The notes under the pieces: generated by a model
Told to the model about the DNA's origin: nothing
The model's database searches: none
What the model saw: only the letters and a program-made list of their open reading frames with translations
Translations under genes and position numbers: made by a program
Assembly (NCBI GenBank): GCA_036583965.1
Contig: JAZBQD010000025.1
Span: 14,715,145 to 14,779,144, forward strand
DNA length: 64,000 bases
Direction: 5' to 3'
From: Prunella strophiata
Lineage: Eukaryota; Chordata; Aves; Passeriformes; Prunellidae
Shown: piece after piece, positions 54,236 through 64,000 of the stretch
Layout of the letters: each line of letters begins with the position of its first letter
Position numbering within the stretch: position 1 is the first letter of the stretch

Positions 54236-56350
54236 TGCAGCCGGGAGGATTTGGTGCTCTGAGAGGATGAAGAGGGACTCCAAACGTCTTTGCACTTGAT
54301 GAAGGCACAAGGAAGCCTCAGGTCGGGGAGTGACTGAGCCACGGACCAGGGAAAAGGAAAACCAGCAGCCAGGCTTTGCTGTCTGACTCCGTTATTTTGA
54401 AGCCCTCCTGGCTGTGGAGGGGTGAAAGGGAACCTGGAGAAGGAGCTCAGAAAGGGACACTGCAGGAAGTGCCTGTGGCGCTGGGGACTGTCCCGACAGG
54501 CACCGCCCCTCCGAGGGACGCTGCGAACCGCGGCTCATCGGGATGGAGATGGAAGCGACAGCGCTGACATTGCCCTGCCCGGCCCGAGCATCCGCCGTGC
54601 CAAAGTGTCCCTGACACACCCACCGGGCAGAGCTGGGAACGAGGGAAGCGCCTCCCGGACTCGCACAGGGTTGGGGTTTGCTTTTGGTTTGGGGTTTTGG
54701 TTTTTGTTTTTTTAATTAACTTAATGCAAATGGCCTCATCCAGCTGGCTCAGCCCATCCTTGCCCCGTGCTCCTGCTGGGGCCGGCTGCGTGCAGAGCCC
54801 TCAGTGGCTGCGGGGGCAGCCCGGGGTGTTGGGGACAGGGCGTGAGCACACTCGGTCACCTGCCTCCTTATTTATTTTTGCTGTCTGTGGCTCAGTACTG
54901 TCGGCACGTCTCGGCATCCCGGCTCCAGTCCCTCCCCTCCCTCCTCCTCCTGCCGGGCTCTGCCGCTGAGGTGGCTCCGGGGGGAGCTGTCACTCGTCCC
55001 CAGCTGGGGACAGACCCACGGGGCAAGGCTGCAGCTCCTCACCCGCGCTGGAGGCCGGTCCCGGCCGCCTCTCCTCATCCTGGGCGGGACACGCAGCACT
55101 TTGGGAACTGCAGCAGAGAGGCCCGAGGTCCCCAGCTCACCTCCCGAGGTCCTGGGGACAGTGGCCTGTGCCATTGCCAGCCGGAGCAGGGCTCTGCTGG
55201 TGATAGCTGCGGCCCTGGAGGGAGAGCCTGCTCCGGCTGCCTTTCCCCGCTGTGCCCTGGGCTGGCCAGCGGCGGGAGGAGCCCCCTCATTCCTCATCCC
55301 TGGCACCGGCCCGGGCTGGAATCTCTGTGCCGATGGGGAGGGGAGCTGGAGAACACCAGCAGCTCCCTGGGAAACAAAAGCCATGTTTACATCAGACAGC
55401 TCTGGGCTTGCTGGCACAAGCGGCCGTGGCACAGCGTGACCCCGGCAGTGGCCGCTGTCCCCCCTGCGGGAGGAGCCAGCCAGCGCAGTCCAGGCATCGG
55501 CTTCAGCCCGCGCTTCCTCTTCCTGCCCGTCAGGTTTTGGCAATGCCAGCACGGCCTGGAAGCAGAAGCCTCAGCAATCCCGGGGGGTTCCTGCTCCCCC
55601 CAAGCCCCTTCCAGCCCTCGGGGTGACCCTGCTCAGGGGGACGTGGCCGCTGTCACCGCCTCATCCCAGGGGACAGCAGCTGGGCCATGGCACCTCTGGG
55701 GGTGCTGATCCCCAGAGCCCCGGCGGGGTCGGGGTGAAGCCCAAACCCCGGGGCAGCTCCTGCAGCCCAGCCCTCCCTCCCTGCCTCCCTCCCTGCCCCG
55801 AGGCCGCGGGAAGAAGCCACGTAATGTACATTTCCAGAGAAGCTTTGGGTGTAAATCAGTGTATACTTGGAGAGGGAAAATTTTTCTATCTTGTAGAGTA
55901 GGTATTTTTATAGAATGAAGGTTGATCCATTTTTTTAATACTTTAAAAGAAGAGAGAAATGTATCTGTGTATACACAAAAGCATATATATATATATATAT
56001 GTATAAATATATAAATATTGGAGATCTGCCTTTCTCGACTTGGGATCCTGGATCCCCAGGTCTCAAACAATCGTTTGTTTTTTCCTGTCGCTCTCACAGA
56101 GGTACTGTAACTGTAAATAAGCACCGGGGGAAAAAAAAAGTTTTAAGCAAACAAAAAGCACTGACTTGCACATTCACCATGCTTTAAAGTCCCTATGGAG
56201 AGAGAAAAACAAAACAAAAACTGTACATCCTGAAAATGTTCCTCTTTCCCGACTGGTATGTGAAGGAAGTCCCCAAAAAAAGGAGGCAAAAATGGTATTG
56301 TCTTAACTGATGTATCAATTCTTGTCGGATTAAAAGCTGTTACTATTCCT
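54236..56350 (+). other. RAB11FIP3: RAB11FIP3 3' UTR
   Basis: About 2.1 kb from the stop to just past the ATTAAA signal. The first 1.5 kb is GC-rich. The last 0.5 kb is AT-rich, low in CpG, with (TA)n at 55983-56000 and ATATATAAATATATAAATATTG; it reads like conserved UTR (similar text is remembered from other vertebrate FIP3 mRNAs). The 3' end is inferred from the signal. Confidence 0.7.
56329..56334 (+). terminator. RAB11FIP3: ATTAAA poly(A) signal of RAB11FIP3
   Basis: ATTAAA in GTCGGATTAAAAGCTGTTAC, the last good signal before repeat-rich spacer begins. A T-rich run (GACTTTTTTTCC) lies about 30 bp downstream, as expected for a cleavage region. Confidence 0.65.
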
Positions 56351-56374
56351 GCCCAGAGACTTTTTTTCCACAGA

Positions 56375-56990
56375 GATGGATTGGAGCATCCTGAGGATCC
56401 GAGTGCTGGATTGGAGCATCCCAAATATCCAAGTGCTGGATCTCCAGTGGGGCTGGATCGAGTGGAAATGCTCCTGCACCAAAGAATGCCCTGATGTGCT
56501 GATTTTGGGAGGATGATGAGGATGAGGATGAGGAAGGCTGGATCTGGCTGGAATGCCCTGATTTTGGGAGGATGAGGATGAGGAAGGCTGGATCTGGCTG
56601 GAATGCCCTGATTTGGGAGGATGAGGAAGAGGAAGGCTGGATCTGGCTGGAATGCCCTGATTTTAGGAGGATGAGGATGAGGAAGGCTGGACCTGGCTGG
56701 AATGCCCTGATTTGGGGAGGATGAGGATGAGGAAGGCTGGATCTGGCTGGAATGCCCTGATTTTGGGAAGATGAGGATGAGGGAGGCTGGATCTGGCTGC
56801 AGTGCCCTGATTTTAGGAGGATGAGGATGAGTGAGGCTGAACCTGGTTGGAATGCCCTCATTTTGGGAGGATGAGGATGAGGAAGGCTGGATCTGTTTGG
56901 AAGGCCCTGATTTTGGGAGGATGAGGAAGGCTGGAGCTGGCTGGAATGCCCTGATTTTGGGAGGATGAGGATGAGGGAAGCTGAACCCTG
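56375..56990. repeat. Minisatellite, about 47-57 bp, about 10 copies
   Basis: Units of AGGCTGGATCTGGCTGGAAT + GCCCTGATTTTGGGAGGATG + AGGATGAGGA recur, with length changes arising mainly from GATGAG slippage. It begins within about 50 bp of the inferred end of the RAB11FIP3 transcript. Confidence 0.93.
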
Positions 56991-57539
56991 CTGATTCCAG
57001 AGGGATCAAGGTCGGAGGGAGCCAAAATCTCCCCAGCCAGCCAAGCTGTGTGGGTGGGAATGGGGAAATTCCCTCTTCACCTTCCTGGAGGATCCAGCTG
57101 GGACCCTCAGAGCTGATCCTGCTGCCCAGGCTGGGGCAGGCTGGGACAGGGACTCGTGGGTCTGCTCCAGGCAGGAGCACGGAGCTTTCCCTTCCCTCCA
57201 CTCCAGGGAGAGCCCCCTCGCAGCACTGGGCTGTTCTGAACTGCTCCAAAAATCCCTTAAACGCCCTCACCTCCCTGCTAAGCTGCTCCCCACCCCTCTA
57301 AGCCTCCTCCACCCCTCCCCACCCCTTTAAGCTGCCCCAAAGGGCCTGAACGTGCAAAATCCCCTCCCAGCTCCTGCCGTGCCTGCTGGATGGCTCCAGA
57401 CTGTTCCTCTGAACTGCTCCGGGCAGCCCTGGAGCTGCAGCAAAGAGCTGGGAAAGGCTCTGACACACCCTGAGAGCTCTGAAACCCCCCAGATTGCTTC
57501 TGACTGCTCCACACTGCTCAGGGCAGCACTGAGGCTCCA
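56991..57539. other. Intergenic spacer
   Basis: No gene is recognised. The right half is rich in CTGCTCC/CTCTGAAAC words resembling the following repeat field. Confidence 0.6.
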
Positions 57540-58240
57540 AAACATCCCCAGAGTTGCTCCAAAACATCCCCAGAACTCCTCCAAAACATCCCTGAGCTGC
57601 ATAAGATGTCCCAAAGCTGCCCAAAAACATCCCCAGAGCTCCTCCAAAACATCCCTGAGCTGCATAAAACGTCCCAAAGCTGCCCAAAAACATCCCCAGA
57701 GCTCCTCCAAAGCATCCCTGAGCTGCATAAAACGTCCCAAAGCTGCCCAAAAACATCCCAGAGCTCCTCCAAAACATCCCTGCCATGCTCTAAAGTGTTC
57801 CTGAACTGCTCTAAAACATCCCTGAGCTGCATAAAATGTCCCAAAGCTGCCCAAAAACATCCCAGAGCTCCTCCAAAACATCCCTGAGCTGCATAAAACG
57901 TCCCAAAGCTGCCCAAAAACATCCCAGAGCTCCTCCAAAGCATCCCTGAGCTGCATAAAATGTCCCAAAGCTGCCCAAAAACATCCCAGAGCTCCTCCAA
58001 AACATCCCTGAGCTGCATAAAACGTCCCAAAGCTGCCCAAAAACATCCCAGAGCTCCTCCAAAAGCATCCCTGAGCTGCATAAAATGTCCCAAAGCTGCC
58101 CAAAAACATCCCCAGAGCTCCTCCAAAACATCCCTGCCATGCTCTAAAGTGTTCCTGAACTGCTCTAAAACATCCCTGAGCTGCATAAAACGTCCCAAAA
58201 CCATCCCAGAGCTCTTCCAAAACATCCCTGCCATGCTCTA
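57540..58240. repeat. Minisatellite, 62-63 bp, 9 copies with higher-order structure
   Basis: TGCATAA recurs at 57598, 57661, 57724, 57828, 57890, 57952, 58014, 58077 and 58182. Two intervals are 104-105 bp because each holds the same extra 42-bp segment (CCATGCTCTAAAGTGTTCCT...). The two insert-bearing units are 354 bp apart, so a five-unit block was duplicated. Units carry CGTCCCAAAGCTGCCCAAAA and AGAGCTCCTCCAAAACATCC. Confidence 0.95.
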
Positions 58241-59260
58241 AACTGTCCTGAGCTGCTCTAAACCATCCCTGAGCTGTCCTGAGCATCCCTGAGCACCTCT
58301 GAAACATCCTGGAGCTGCCCTAAACCACCCCTGATCTGCCTAGAACATCCCTGAGCTGCCCCAAAACATCTCTGGGCACCTCCAAAGCATCCCTGAGCAT
58401 CTGCAAATCACCTCTGTAGTTTTCCCAACACTCTCCAAGCAGCTCTAGAGTGCACCAAAGATTTCCCCAAACACCTCTGAAACCTCCTTTTAAAAATTCC
58501 TCTGAAATCTCAGCCTCCAACATCTTGAAGTTGCTCTGGAAATGGGGTAGGTAAATAGCTCTGGGGGTGTTTCTGTGCTGCTGGGTTACTTCAAGGAGCT
58601 GTAAATCTCCTCTGAGCAGCTCAGGCTCTGGAAGGGAAGGAGCTTTGGCCATTACTGAAGCACTTGAACTGCTCAAACAGCTCTCCTGCTCCTCCAAACA
58701 GCCCTGAAAGGCACCAAGATGCTCAAACTGCCTCGAAGTAGCACTTGAAGCTCTCTAAACTCTTCTAAAACTCCTTGAAATAGCTCAAAATGGATCACAG
58801 AAAAGGTCTCCTGGCAGCTCTGAAGTTCTCCAGGCCTCCTCTGTGCAGCTGTGAAACTCCTCGAGTGCCCCAACAGCCTCCAAAAGGCCCTTGAAACCCC
58901 TCTGGACCTTCCTCATGTGCCTCTCAAAAGGGTTAAAAATTTTAATAACATCTCTAAACTCAGTTTGCAACTACCCTAAACCCCCTCTGAACGACATCAG
59001 AGGAGCACAGGCAACCCTAAAACAACACCAAAGCTTTTCAAAAACTCATAAAATAATAATCAGAGCTGCTCCAAAGCACTCCAGCTCTTCTGCACCTCCT
59101 CTGAAAAGGGCTCTGAATGGCTTAAAACCTCTCCAGCCTTTTCAAATCTGCTCCAGAAAAGTCCTAAAGCTCTGGAGGTCTCTGCATCCTTCAGAACAGC
59201 TCCAGAGCTGGTCCCAGCCCAGCCCAGTTCTGCCCCCTCCACCCAGCTGGGGGGGCTGGG
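58241..59260. repeat. Degenerate short-motif repeat field
   Basis: The words CTGAGCTGC, CTCCAAA(A/G)C, AGCTCT and CTCTGAAAC recur irregularly at 10-30 bp spacing over about 1 kb and grade into the ordered 62-bp array on the left. No period is fixed. It looks like a decayed part of the same array. Confidence 0.6.
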
Positions 59261-59299
59261 CAGGGTGACAAACCCCCAGTGCTGGGGCCACTCATGGCC

Positions 59300-59765
59300 A
59301 GAAGGACCTGGAGGGGCTGCAGGGGTCCAGGGAAGGGAACAGAGCTGGGAAGGGGCTGGAGCACCAGGAGAGGCTGAGGGAGCTGGGAAAGGGCTCAGCC
59401 TGGAGAAAAGGAGGCTCAGGGGGGACCTTGTGGCTCTTCACAACTCCTGACAGGAGGGGACAGCCAGGAGGGTCGGGCTCTGCTCCCAGGGAACAGGGAC
59501 AGGAGGAGAGGGAATGGCTCAAGCTGTGCCAAGGGAGGTTTAGGTTGGATATTGGGAAAATCCCTTCATGGGAGGGTGGTCAGGCCCTGGCACAGCTGCC
59601 CAGGGCAGTGGTGGGGTCCCCACTCTTGGAGGGGTTTAAAGAGGTGCATGTGGCACTTGGGGACACGGTTCAGTGGTGGCCTTGGCAGTGCTGAGGGACA
59701 CTTGGACTTGATGATCTCAGAGGACTTTTCCAACCACAACAATCCTGTGGTTCTATGGACCAGTG
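59300..59765 (+). mobile_element. CR1 LINE 3' fragment, long copy
   Basis: GGAGCACCAGGAGAGGCTGA, AGAAAAGGAGGCTCAGGGGG, ACAACTCCTGACAGGAGGGG, GATGATCTCAGAGGACTTTT and the terminal CCTGTGGTTCTATG give about 465 bp of sense CR1. It is the same subfamily as 2472-2848. Confidence 0.93.
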
Positions 59766-59929
59766 GCACTTCTGAGTGTCCCCAAAGCCTGGCCAGGGCC
59801 ACGGCCACCACCATCATGTCCCACGTGCCCTGGTCCCTGTCCTGTGTCTCCCCAGCAGGGCTCCATGGCCGTGTCCCTGTGCTCCAGCCCACACGAGGGG
59901 CTCTGCAGCAGGGGGAGAAGGGACTGCTC

Positions 59930-60741
59930 TGTGTGCAGAAGGGATTCCCAGCTCCTTCCCCTTCCCCATCTGCTGCCGACCCCGCGGCTGGGAAGGGGTT
60001 AACCCTTGGCAGCCGGGCTGGGGGAGCCGCCCTGCCCCCGGGCTGTGCCTGTGCCACCCTGTGGGACTCGCAGAGCACGGGGATGCCCGCGGGCAGCGCA
60101 GTCCCCGGGGATGCTCCAGGCGCTCCAGCAGGGGACACAGCCCTGGCAGGGACACACCGGAGGGTGGTGACACCCCGGCAAAGACCCCACACCCAGCCGG
60201 GAGACAGCGACAGCAGCCCCGCCTGTTCCAGACCATTTTCCTCCTCTTGCTCCAAGCTGGAAATTCCTGATGATGCAGAATTTGGGGAGGACAAATTGAA
60301 CCCCCCCGCCCCTGGACCCCCAGCCTGGCCAGGCTCCCTCCCCGCTCCTCCGGGACCTCCAGCCTGCCGGGGCCCCCCAGCCTTCCCGGGGCCCTCCAGC
60401 CCGGCCAGGAACTCCCCCCGGCTCCCTCTGGGACCCCCGGCCCGCCCGGGACCCCCGGCCGGGGGCTGCAGCATCCCAGCGCCCCGGGCCGGGGCGGAGC
60501 GGCGGGGGCCGGCCCGGGGGAGGCGGGGGGGTCTCGGGCCGGGGCGGGGGCGCAGGCAGGACCGCCCCCTCCCCTCCCTTTCCCCTCCCCTCCCCCGGCC
60601 GGTCCCCTCCTCCTTCCCCTCCCGCCGAGGGCAGCCGGCGCCGGCCCGTCCCGTCCCGGGGCTCGGTGGGCTCGGCCGCGCTGCCCCCTCCGCATGCGGG
60701 GGTCCCGGCTGGGCGGCGGCCCCGGCGCCCCCCGGCCCGCC
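59930..60741 (+). promoter_or_regulatory. CpG-island promoter and 5' UTR of the second gene
   Basis: CpG density rises from about 59980 and is extreme from 60450 (GGGGCGGAGCGGCGGGGGCC). GC boxes (GGGGCGGGG near 60541) are present and no TATA box is seen. The island continues through exon 1 into intron 1. The transcription start cannot be placed from sequence alone. Confidence 0.65.
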
Positions 60742-60796
60742 ATGGCCCGGCTCTCGGTCAAGGAGCACCTGGACGGGATCCTCTCCGACTTCGAAG
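60742..60796 (+). CDS. Second gene, exon 1
   Basis: 18 codons (MARLSVKEHLDGILSDFE) plus one base, donor G|GTGCGG. The exon lies inside the CpG island. Confidence 0.78.
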
Positions 60797-63700
60797 GTGC
60801 GGCCCCCCCGCGGGGAGACCCCTCGGGGCCGGGTGCCGTGGGAGGAACGGGGATGGCTCGGGGGGCGCAGCGCTGCTGCCCGGGTGTCCTGGGGGGCGGG
60901 GGTGCCCCCCAAGGGCTGAGCATCGTGGGGGGCTGCGCTCCCCCCGCCCGGAGGCTGATTTGGGGGCGATGCTGCTGGCTGGGCTTTTTGGGGGGCTGGG
61001 GTGTCCCCAAGGGGGGAGCAGCGGGCACTGGGGTTCGGTCCGGGGGTTCTGCTGCTACTGGGCTGGGGGTCTTGGGGTGGGCTGAGCATGGGGGGCTGCG
61101 CTGGGGGGATGCTGAGCTGGGGGGCCTGTGGGGTTCCCCGAGATCTCAGCGTCGTAGGGGGCTGCGCTCCCCTCCGGGGCTGGGTGCTGGGGGCGGGGGG
61201 GTGATGCCCCCGGGGGCTGCACATCGTGGGGGGCTGCACATCGTGGCCCCCAGGACTGGGCATCGTGGGGGGCTGCTCGCCCCCCGGCCCGGGGGATGCA
61301 GCGCTGCTCTCGGGGTGGGCAAGGGGGGCGGGGGAAGGTGTGGGACCCCCCGAGGCCGCCGCGTCCCCGTGCGCGCTCCCCGCGTGTGCGCGCTCCACCC
61401 GCGGGCCGGGGGCTGCGGGGGGGCCGGGGCCGGGCCGGGGGCGGGAGGCGAAACCCGAGCCCGGGGCTGCTGCTGCCCTCGCCGGGGAGGAATGTGTGCA
61501 CCTACCCCGGGCACCTTAACCCCGCCGCTGCCGGCTGACCCCCCTCGACCCCCGCCAGACCCCCACATCCCCCCCAAGCCCCCGCTGAAGCTCCTGCCGC
61601 CGCTCCTTTACCTCCCACCACCCCCCGAGCACCCTGCCACCCCTCTAAACCTCCTGCCACCCCATCTCAACGTCTCCACCTCCTGCCACCCCACCTTCAC
61701 CCCCTGCCATTCCCCCAACCCCCCTCATTCATCCTAAACCTCCTGCCACCCCCCCCTTCACCCTCTGCCACCCTCCAAGCGCCTGCCACCCCCTCCTTGC
61801 CCTGCATCCCCTCGTTGCTCCCCCGTGCCCATCACTCCGGACACCTTCTGGAGCCTGGATGAGGCTGGGTCAGGGGCCAGAGGCAGGTTTGGGGTAAAAA
61901 GGAGGCATTTGGGGCGGTAACAAAGCAGAGGCATGGATGTGGGGAGGGGGTCGCCGGCCCCGTGACCCCGTGGCCCCCGGCAGCCCGGCCGGTGGGGCAG
62001 GGCTGGAGCGGCCGCGGAATTACCTGCCCCGGGGAGAGCTGAGATCGGCAGCGCCCACGCCCCGGCCTCTGACCCCTGCCCTGCCCCGGGCACAGGGGCA
62101 CCGGGGGAGGGGACGGACGGACCCTCAGCACCCCGCTGCCCCCGGCACCGCGGCTGAGGAAGAGGAGGGTGAGGGCGGGCTGGTGCCAGCGGGCGGGTGC
62201 CGGGACAGGCTGGCACAGGCGCCGACGCGGAGGGGATGCAGGGGCGCAGCGTGGGCCGCCCCTCGGAGCCCCCCGGGGGGAAGGAGCCGCTCGGCGCTTG
62301 GCAGCGAGGGCGAGGGAGGCTCCGGGGGGAGCCCGGGCCCCCGCGCTCTGCCCGGGGCCGCGGAGCCCGCACCGTGGGGAGCCCCTGGGGCAGCAGCTCC
62401 TGGGGAGCCTCCTGCGGGGCTGGGGGGGAGGAGGGGGCGGCTGCACCGCGGGGGCTTCACGGGGGTCACCCCCGTGGGGGACGGTCCCACATCCCGTGCC
62501 AGGCGCCCGGAGGGGGGGCAGAGGAGCTTTGCAGCTCCCTGAGGAGCCGAGGGGCCCGGGGGGGGCACGTTGGCACTCGGGGCTGTGCCGTGGGCTCGTG
62601 GCCCGTGTGAAGCCGCGTGGGAGGCGCAGCAGCAGCCACCAGGACGGGCTGTGACAGTCCCCGAGCGTGGCCATGGCGCTGGCCCCCTGCCATCAGCGGG
62701 CTCCAGGGTTAAGGCCCGGGAAAGGGCAGGAATCCTTCCCGGCTGCCGGGATGGATGCAGGGGGAGAGGGGCAGGCGGGATCCGGTTACTCGGCCGGATC
62801 CCTTTCAGGGGGAATAAAGCGGGCAGTGTGCTGCGAGGGGAGCCGGCGGCACCGGCCAGATCAACCGGGGAACAATGATAAAACCCTCGGGGACAGCGCC
62901 GCGGGGCTGGGGAGGAGCTGGCGCCGGGCTGGGGTCCTCGGTGGGACGGGCTCATAATCAGGGGGCACCTCTGGGTGATGGGGGGACACACACGGGGTGG
63001 GCAGGGGGCGGGTGCCAGCGGGGACCACTCTGTGCCACCATCTCTCTGTCTGTCCCCAGCGCTCAAGAAGTCATTTGAGGCAGACGATGGGGACGAGGCA
63101 CCCGGCTCCTTGCTGTCCTCAGGCGAGAGCCACCCGCCACTGCAGCCCGGCCACCCGCCCCGCCTGGGCAGCGCCAGCGGCCCCAGCCCGGTGCCCAGTC
63201 CCGTGCTGCGGACCCGGCTCGGCACCGGCCTGGCCACCGGCCGGGCCAACGGCACCGGCATCGCCCGCGCCGCCTCCTTCCAGACCCGCCAGGCCTCGGC
63301 CACGGGGCCGGGCAGCGACGGGGAGAGCCAGCGCAGCTCATCCTCCAGCCTGGAGAGCCCCGCGGCCACCGGGCCCCCCCAGGCACCGGGCAGCTCCCCG
63401 GCCACCAGCCCCGGCTTGAAGAAGGTCCCGTCCCACGGCAGCGTCTTCCCGGTGGAGCTGGATCATCCCCTGCGCGGGGCCGCCGCCAGCCACGGCTCCC
63501 TGCCAGCGCTGGACCTGCACATCGCCGAGGAACCGGGCCTGGGGACGCCGTGGGGCACCCAGAGCTCTGCAGCCCAGCCCCGCACCCACCAGCCTTCCTC
63601 CTCATCCTCATCCTCCTTCTCCGCCCTGCCCCCGTACGATGGCACAGAGACAGCCCCGGGCTGCCCCCGCTCCCCGAGGGGCCGGGCGGGTGGGACATGG

Positions 63701-63879
63701 CTCCCCGCGCGGTGGCCCGGCCGCAGCGGAGGGTCACCCTCAGCGCCAGCCCCGTGCCGTGCCGCCCTGCCCAGCCCTGGGCACAGGGGGAGGCCGAGGG
63801 GAGGGCCGAGGGTCTGCCACCACTGCCAGCCCCCCAGGCCGCCACCTTCAGGCTGGTGTCGCAGCCGCAGACGGTGCAG
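60742..63879 (+). CDS. Unrecognised Ser/Pro-rich protein gene (exons 1-2, continues past window)
   Basis: Two exons are supported: 60742-60796 and 63060-63879, joined as GAA G|CG CTC to read MARLSVKEHLDGILSDFE then ALKKSFEADDGDEAPG. The start is amphipathic and helix-like. The rest is long, disordered and Ser/Pro/Gly-rich, with an ARAASFQTR basic-Ser motif and a poly-Ser run. ATG 60742 has a strong context (GCCATGG); an in-frame ATG at 60694 has a weaker one. After about 63660 the coding signal moves to another frame. I do not recognise the family. In human the gene after RAB11FIP3 is CAPN15, as I recall, and this N-terminus is not a calpain-15 start. Confidence 0.75.
60890..61300. repeat. 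Degenerate GC-rich repeat: GGGGGCTGCRC words
   Basis: GTGGGGGGCTGCGCTCCCC and relatives (ATCGTGGGGGGCTGC, CATGGGGGGCTGCGC, CATCGTGGGGGGCTGCAC) recur at irregular spacing, at least eight times. The dense G-runs could form G-quadruplexes. Confidence 0.7.
61590..61800. repeat. C-rich degenerate repeat (CTCCTGCCACCCC)
   Basis: CTCCTGCCACCCC-like words recur about seven times over 210 bp with short variable linkers. Confidence 0.75.
63060..63879 (+). CDS. Second gene, exon 2 (with apparent 1-base frameshift near 63655-63690)
   Basis: The acceptor is TGTCCCCAG at 63059 and the donor CAG|GTGAGC at 63880. From 63062 the frame reads ALKKSFEADDGDEAPGSLLS and on through KKVPSHGSVFPVELDHPLR and a Ser run to YDGTETAPGC near 63660. 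From about 63670 the frame one step back has the G/C-ending codons and reads MAPRAVARPQRRVTLSASPV to ATFRLVSQPQTVQ, ending in phase 0 at the donor. With one extra base the exon would be 821 nt and in phase. A missing base in a C or G run is the simplest cause. Confidence 0.72.
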
Positions 63880-64000
63880 GTGAGCTCCCAGCCCGCCTTC
63901 CTCGGGGGGCTGGTGCTGGTGCCGGCCCTGGGCACCCCGGCAGCGCCCGCCGGAGCCGCGGGGACCCCCCGAAGCGCCGGGCAGATGGCACCGCGGGGAC
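63880..64000 (+). other. Start of second gene's next intron
   Basis: It follows the GTGAGC donor. The frame remains open to the window edge, so read-through exon sequence cannot be excluded. Confidence 0.5.

Larger units (their letters stand above)
60797..63059 (+). other. Second gene, intron 1 (2.26 kb, GC-rich)
   Basis: GT-AG (GTGCGG...TCTGTCCCCAG). It includes G-run-rich repeats of the GGGGGGCTGCGCTCCCC type at 60890-61290 and a C-rich CTCCTGCCACCCCA-type repeat at 61590-61800. Many long open frames on both strands reflect GC content, not genes. Confidence 0.75.

Noticed and set aside
56143..58307. Minus-strand repetitive open frames (326-375 codons)
   Set aside because: Translations of the 50-bp and 62-bp minisatellites, with no sign of coding selection.
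59566..61398. 610-codon minus-strand open frame
   Set aside because: Covers a CR1 copy and a CpG island. Pro/Gly/Arg-rich composition reflects GC content, and the real gene is on the plus strand.
62125..63405. 426-codon minus-strand open frame
   Set aside because: Antisense of second-gene exon 2 and GC-rich intron. Arg/Pro/Gly-rich shadow frame.

Overview
The window is nuclear DNA from a bird. The evidence is about two dozen CR1 LINE 3' ends (both orientations, tails near ATTCTRTG), several avian-type solo LTRs, short vertebrate introns with standard splice sites, and very GC-rich CpG-island exons near the right end. Several LTRs resemble families I associate with songbirds, but that is recollection and was not searched.

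The main gene is RAB11FIP3 (Rab11 family-interacting protein 3, arfophilin-1/eferin), plus strand. I place 13 coding exons from 15708 to the stop codon at 54233-54235, joined in frame to give about 531 residues. A conserved 3' UTR follows, ending near an ATTAAA signal at 56329. The visible part holds the acidic linker, a CxxC cassette, the long coiled coil and the C-terminal Rab11-binding domain. The 5' exons (N-terminal region and EF hands) are not found and should lie left of the window, so positions 1-15707 are read as intron. Two features of this gene stand out: intron 15800-27935 uses a GC-AG donor, and two in-phase cassette-type exons (38230-38364 and 41296-41331) could be skipped without a frameshift.

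The intergenic stretch of about 56350-59930 holds two minisatellite fields and a CR1 copy. A second plus-strand gene then starts in a CpG island. Exon 1 has its ATG at 60742. Exon 2 (63060-63879) is Ser/Pro-rich and codes on in a shifted frame after about 63660, which looks like one missing base. I do not recognise this protein; the gene continues past the window.

Introns and spacer carry unusually many tandem arrays: 55/57 bp x9, exactly 53 bp x13, about 25-36 bp, 34-36 bp x15 inside an LTR, 51-52 bp x13, about 50 bp x10 and 62-63 bp x9 with higher-order structure. There is also a MITE-like hairpin at 988-1148. No clearly new multi-gene system is visible. The most distinctive items are the LTR-born minisatellite next to an exon, the CxxC cassette exon, a possible internal promoter/first exon at about 23.3 kb, and the unrecognised second gene.
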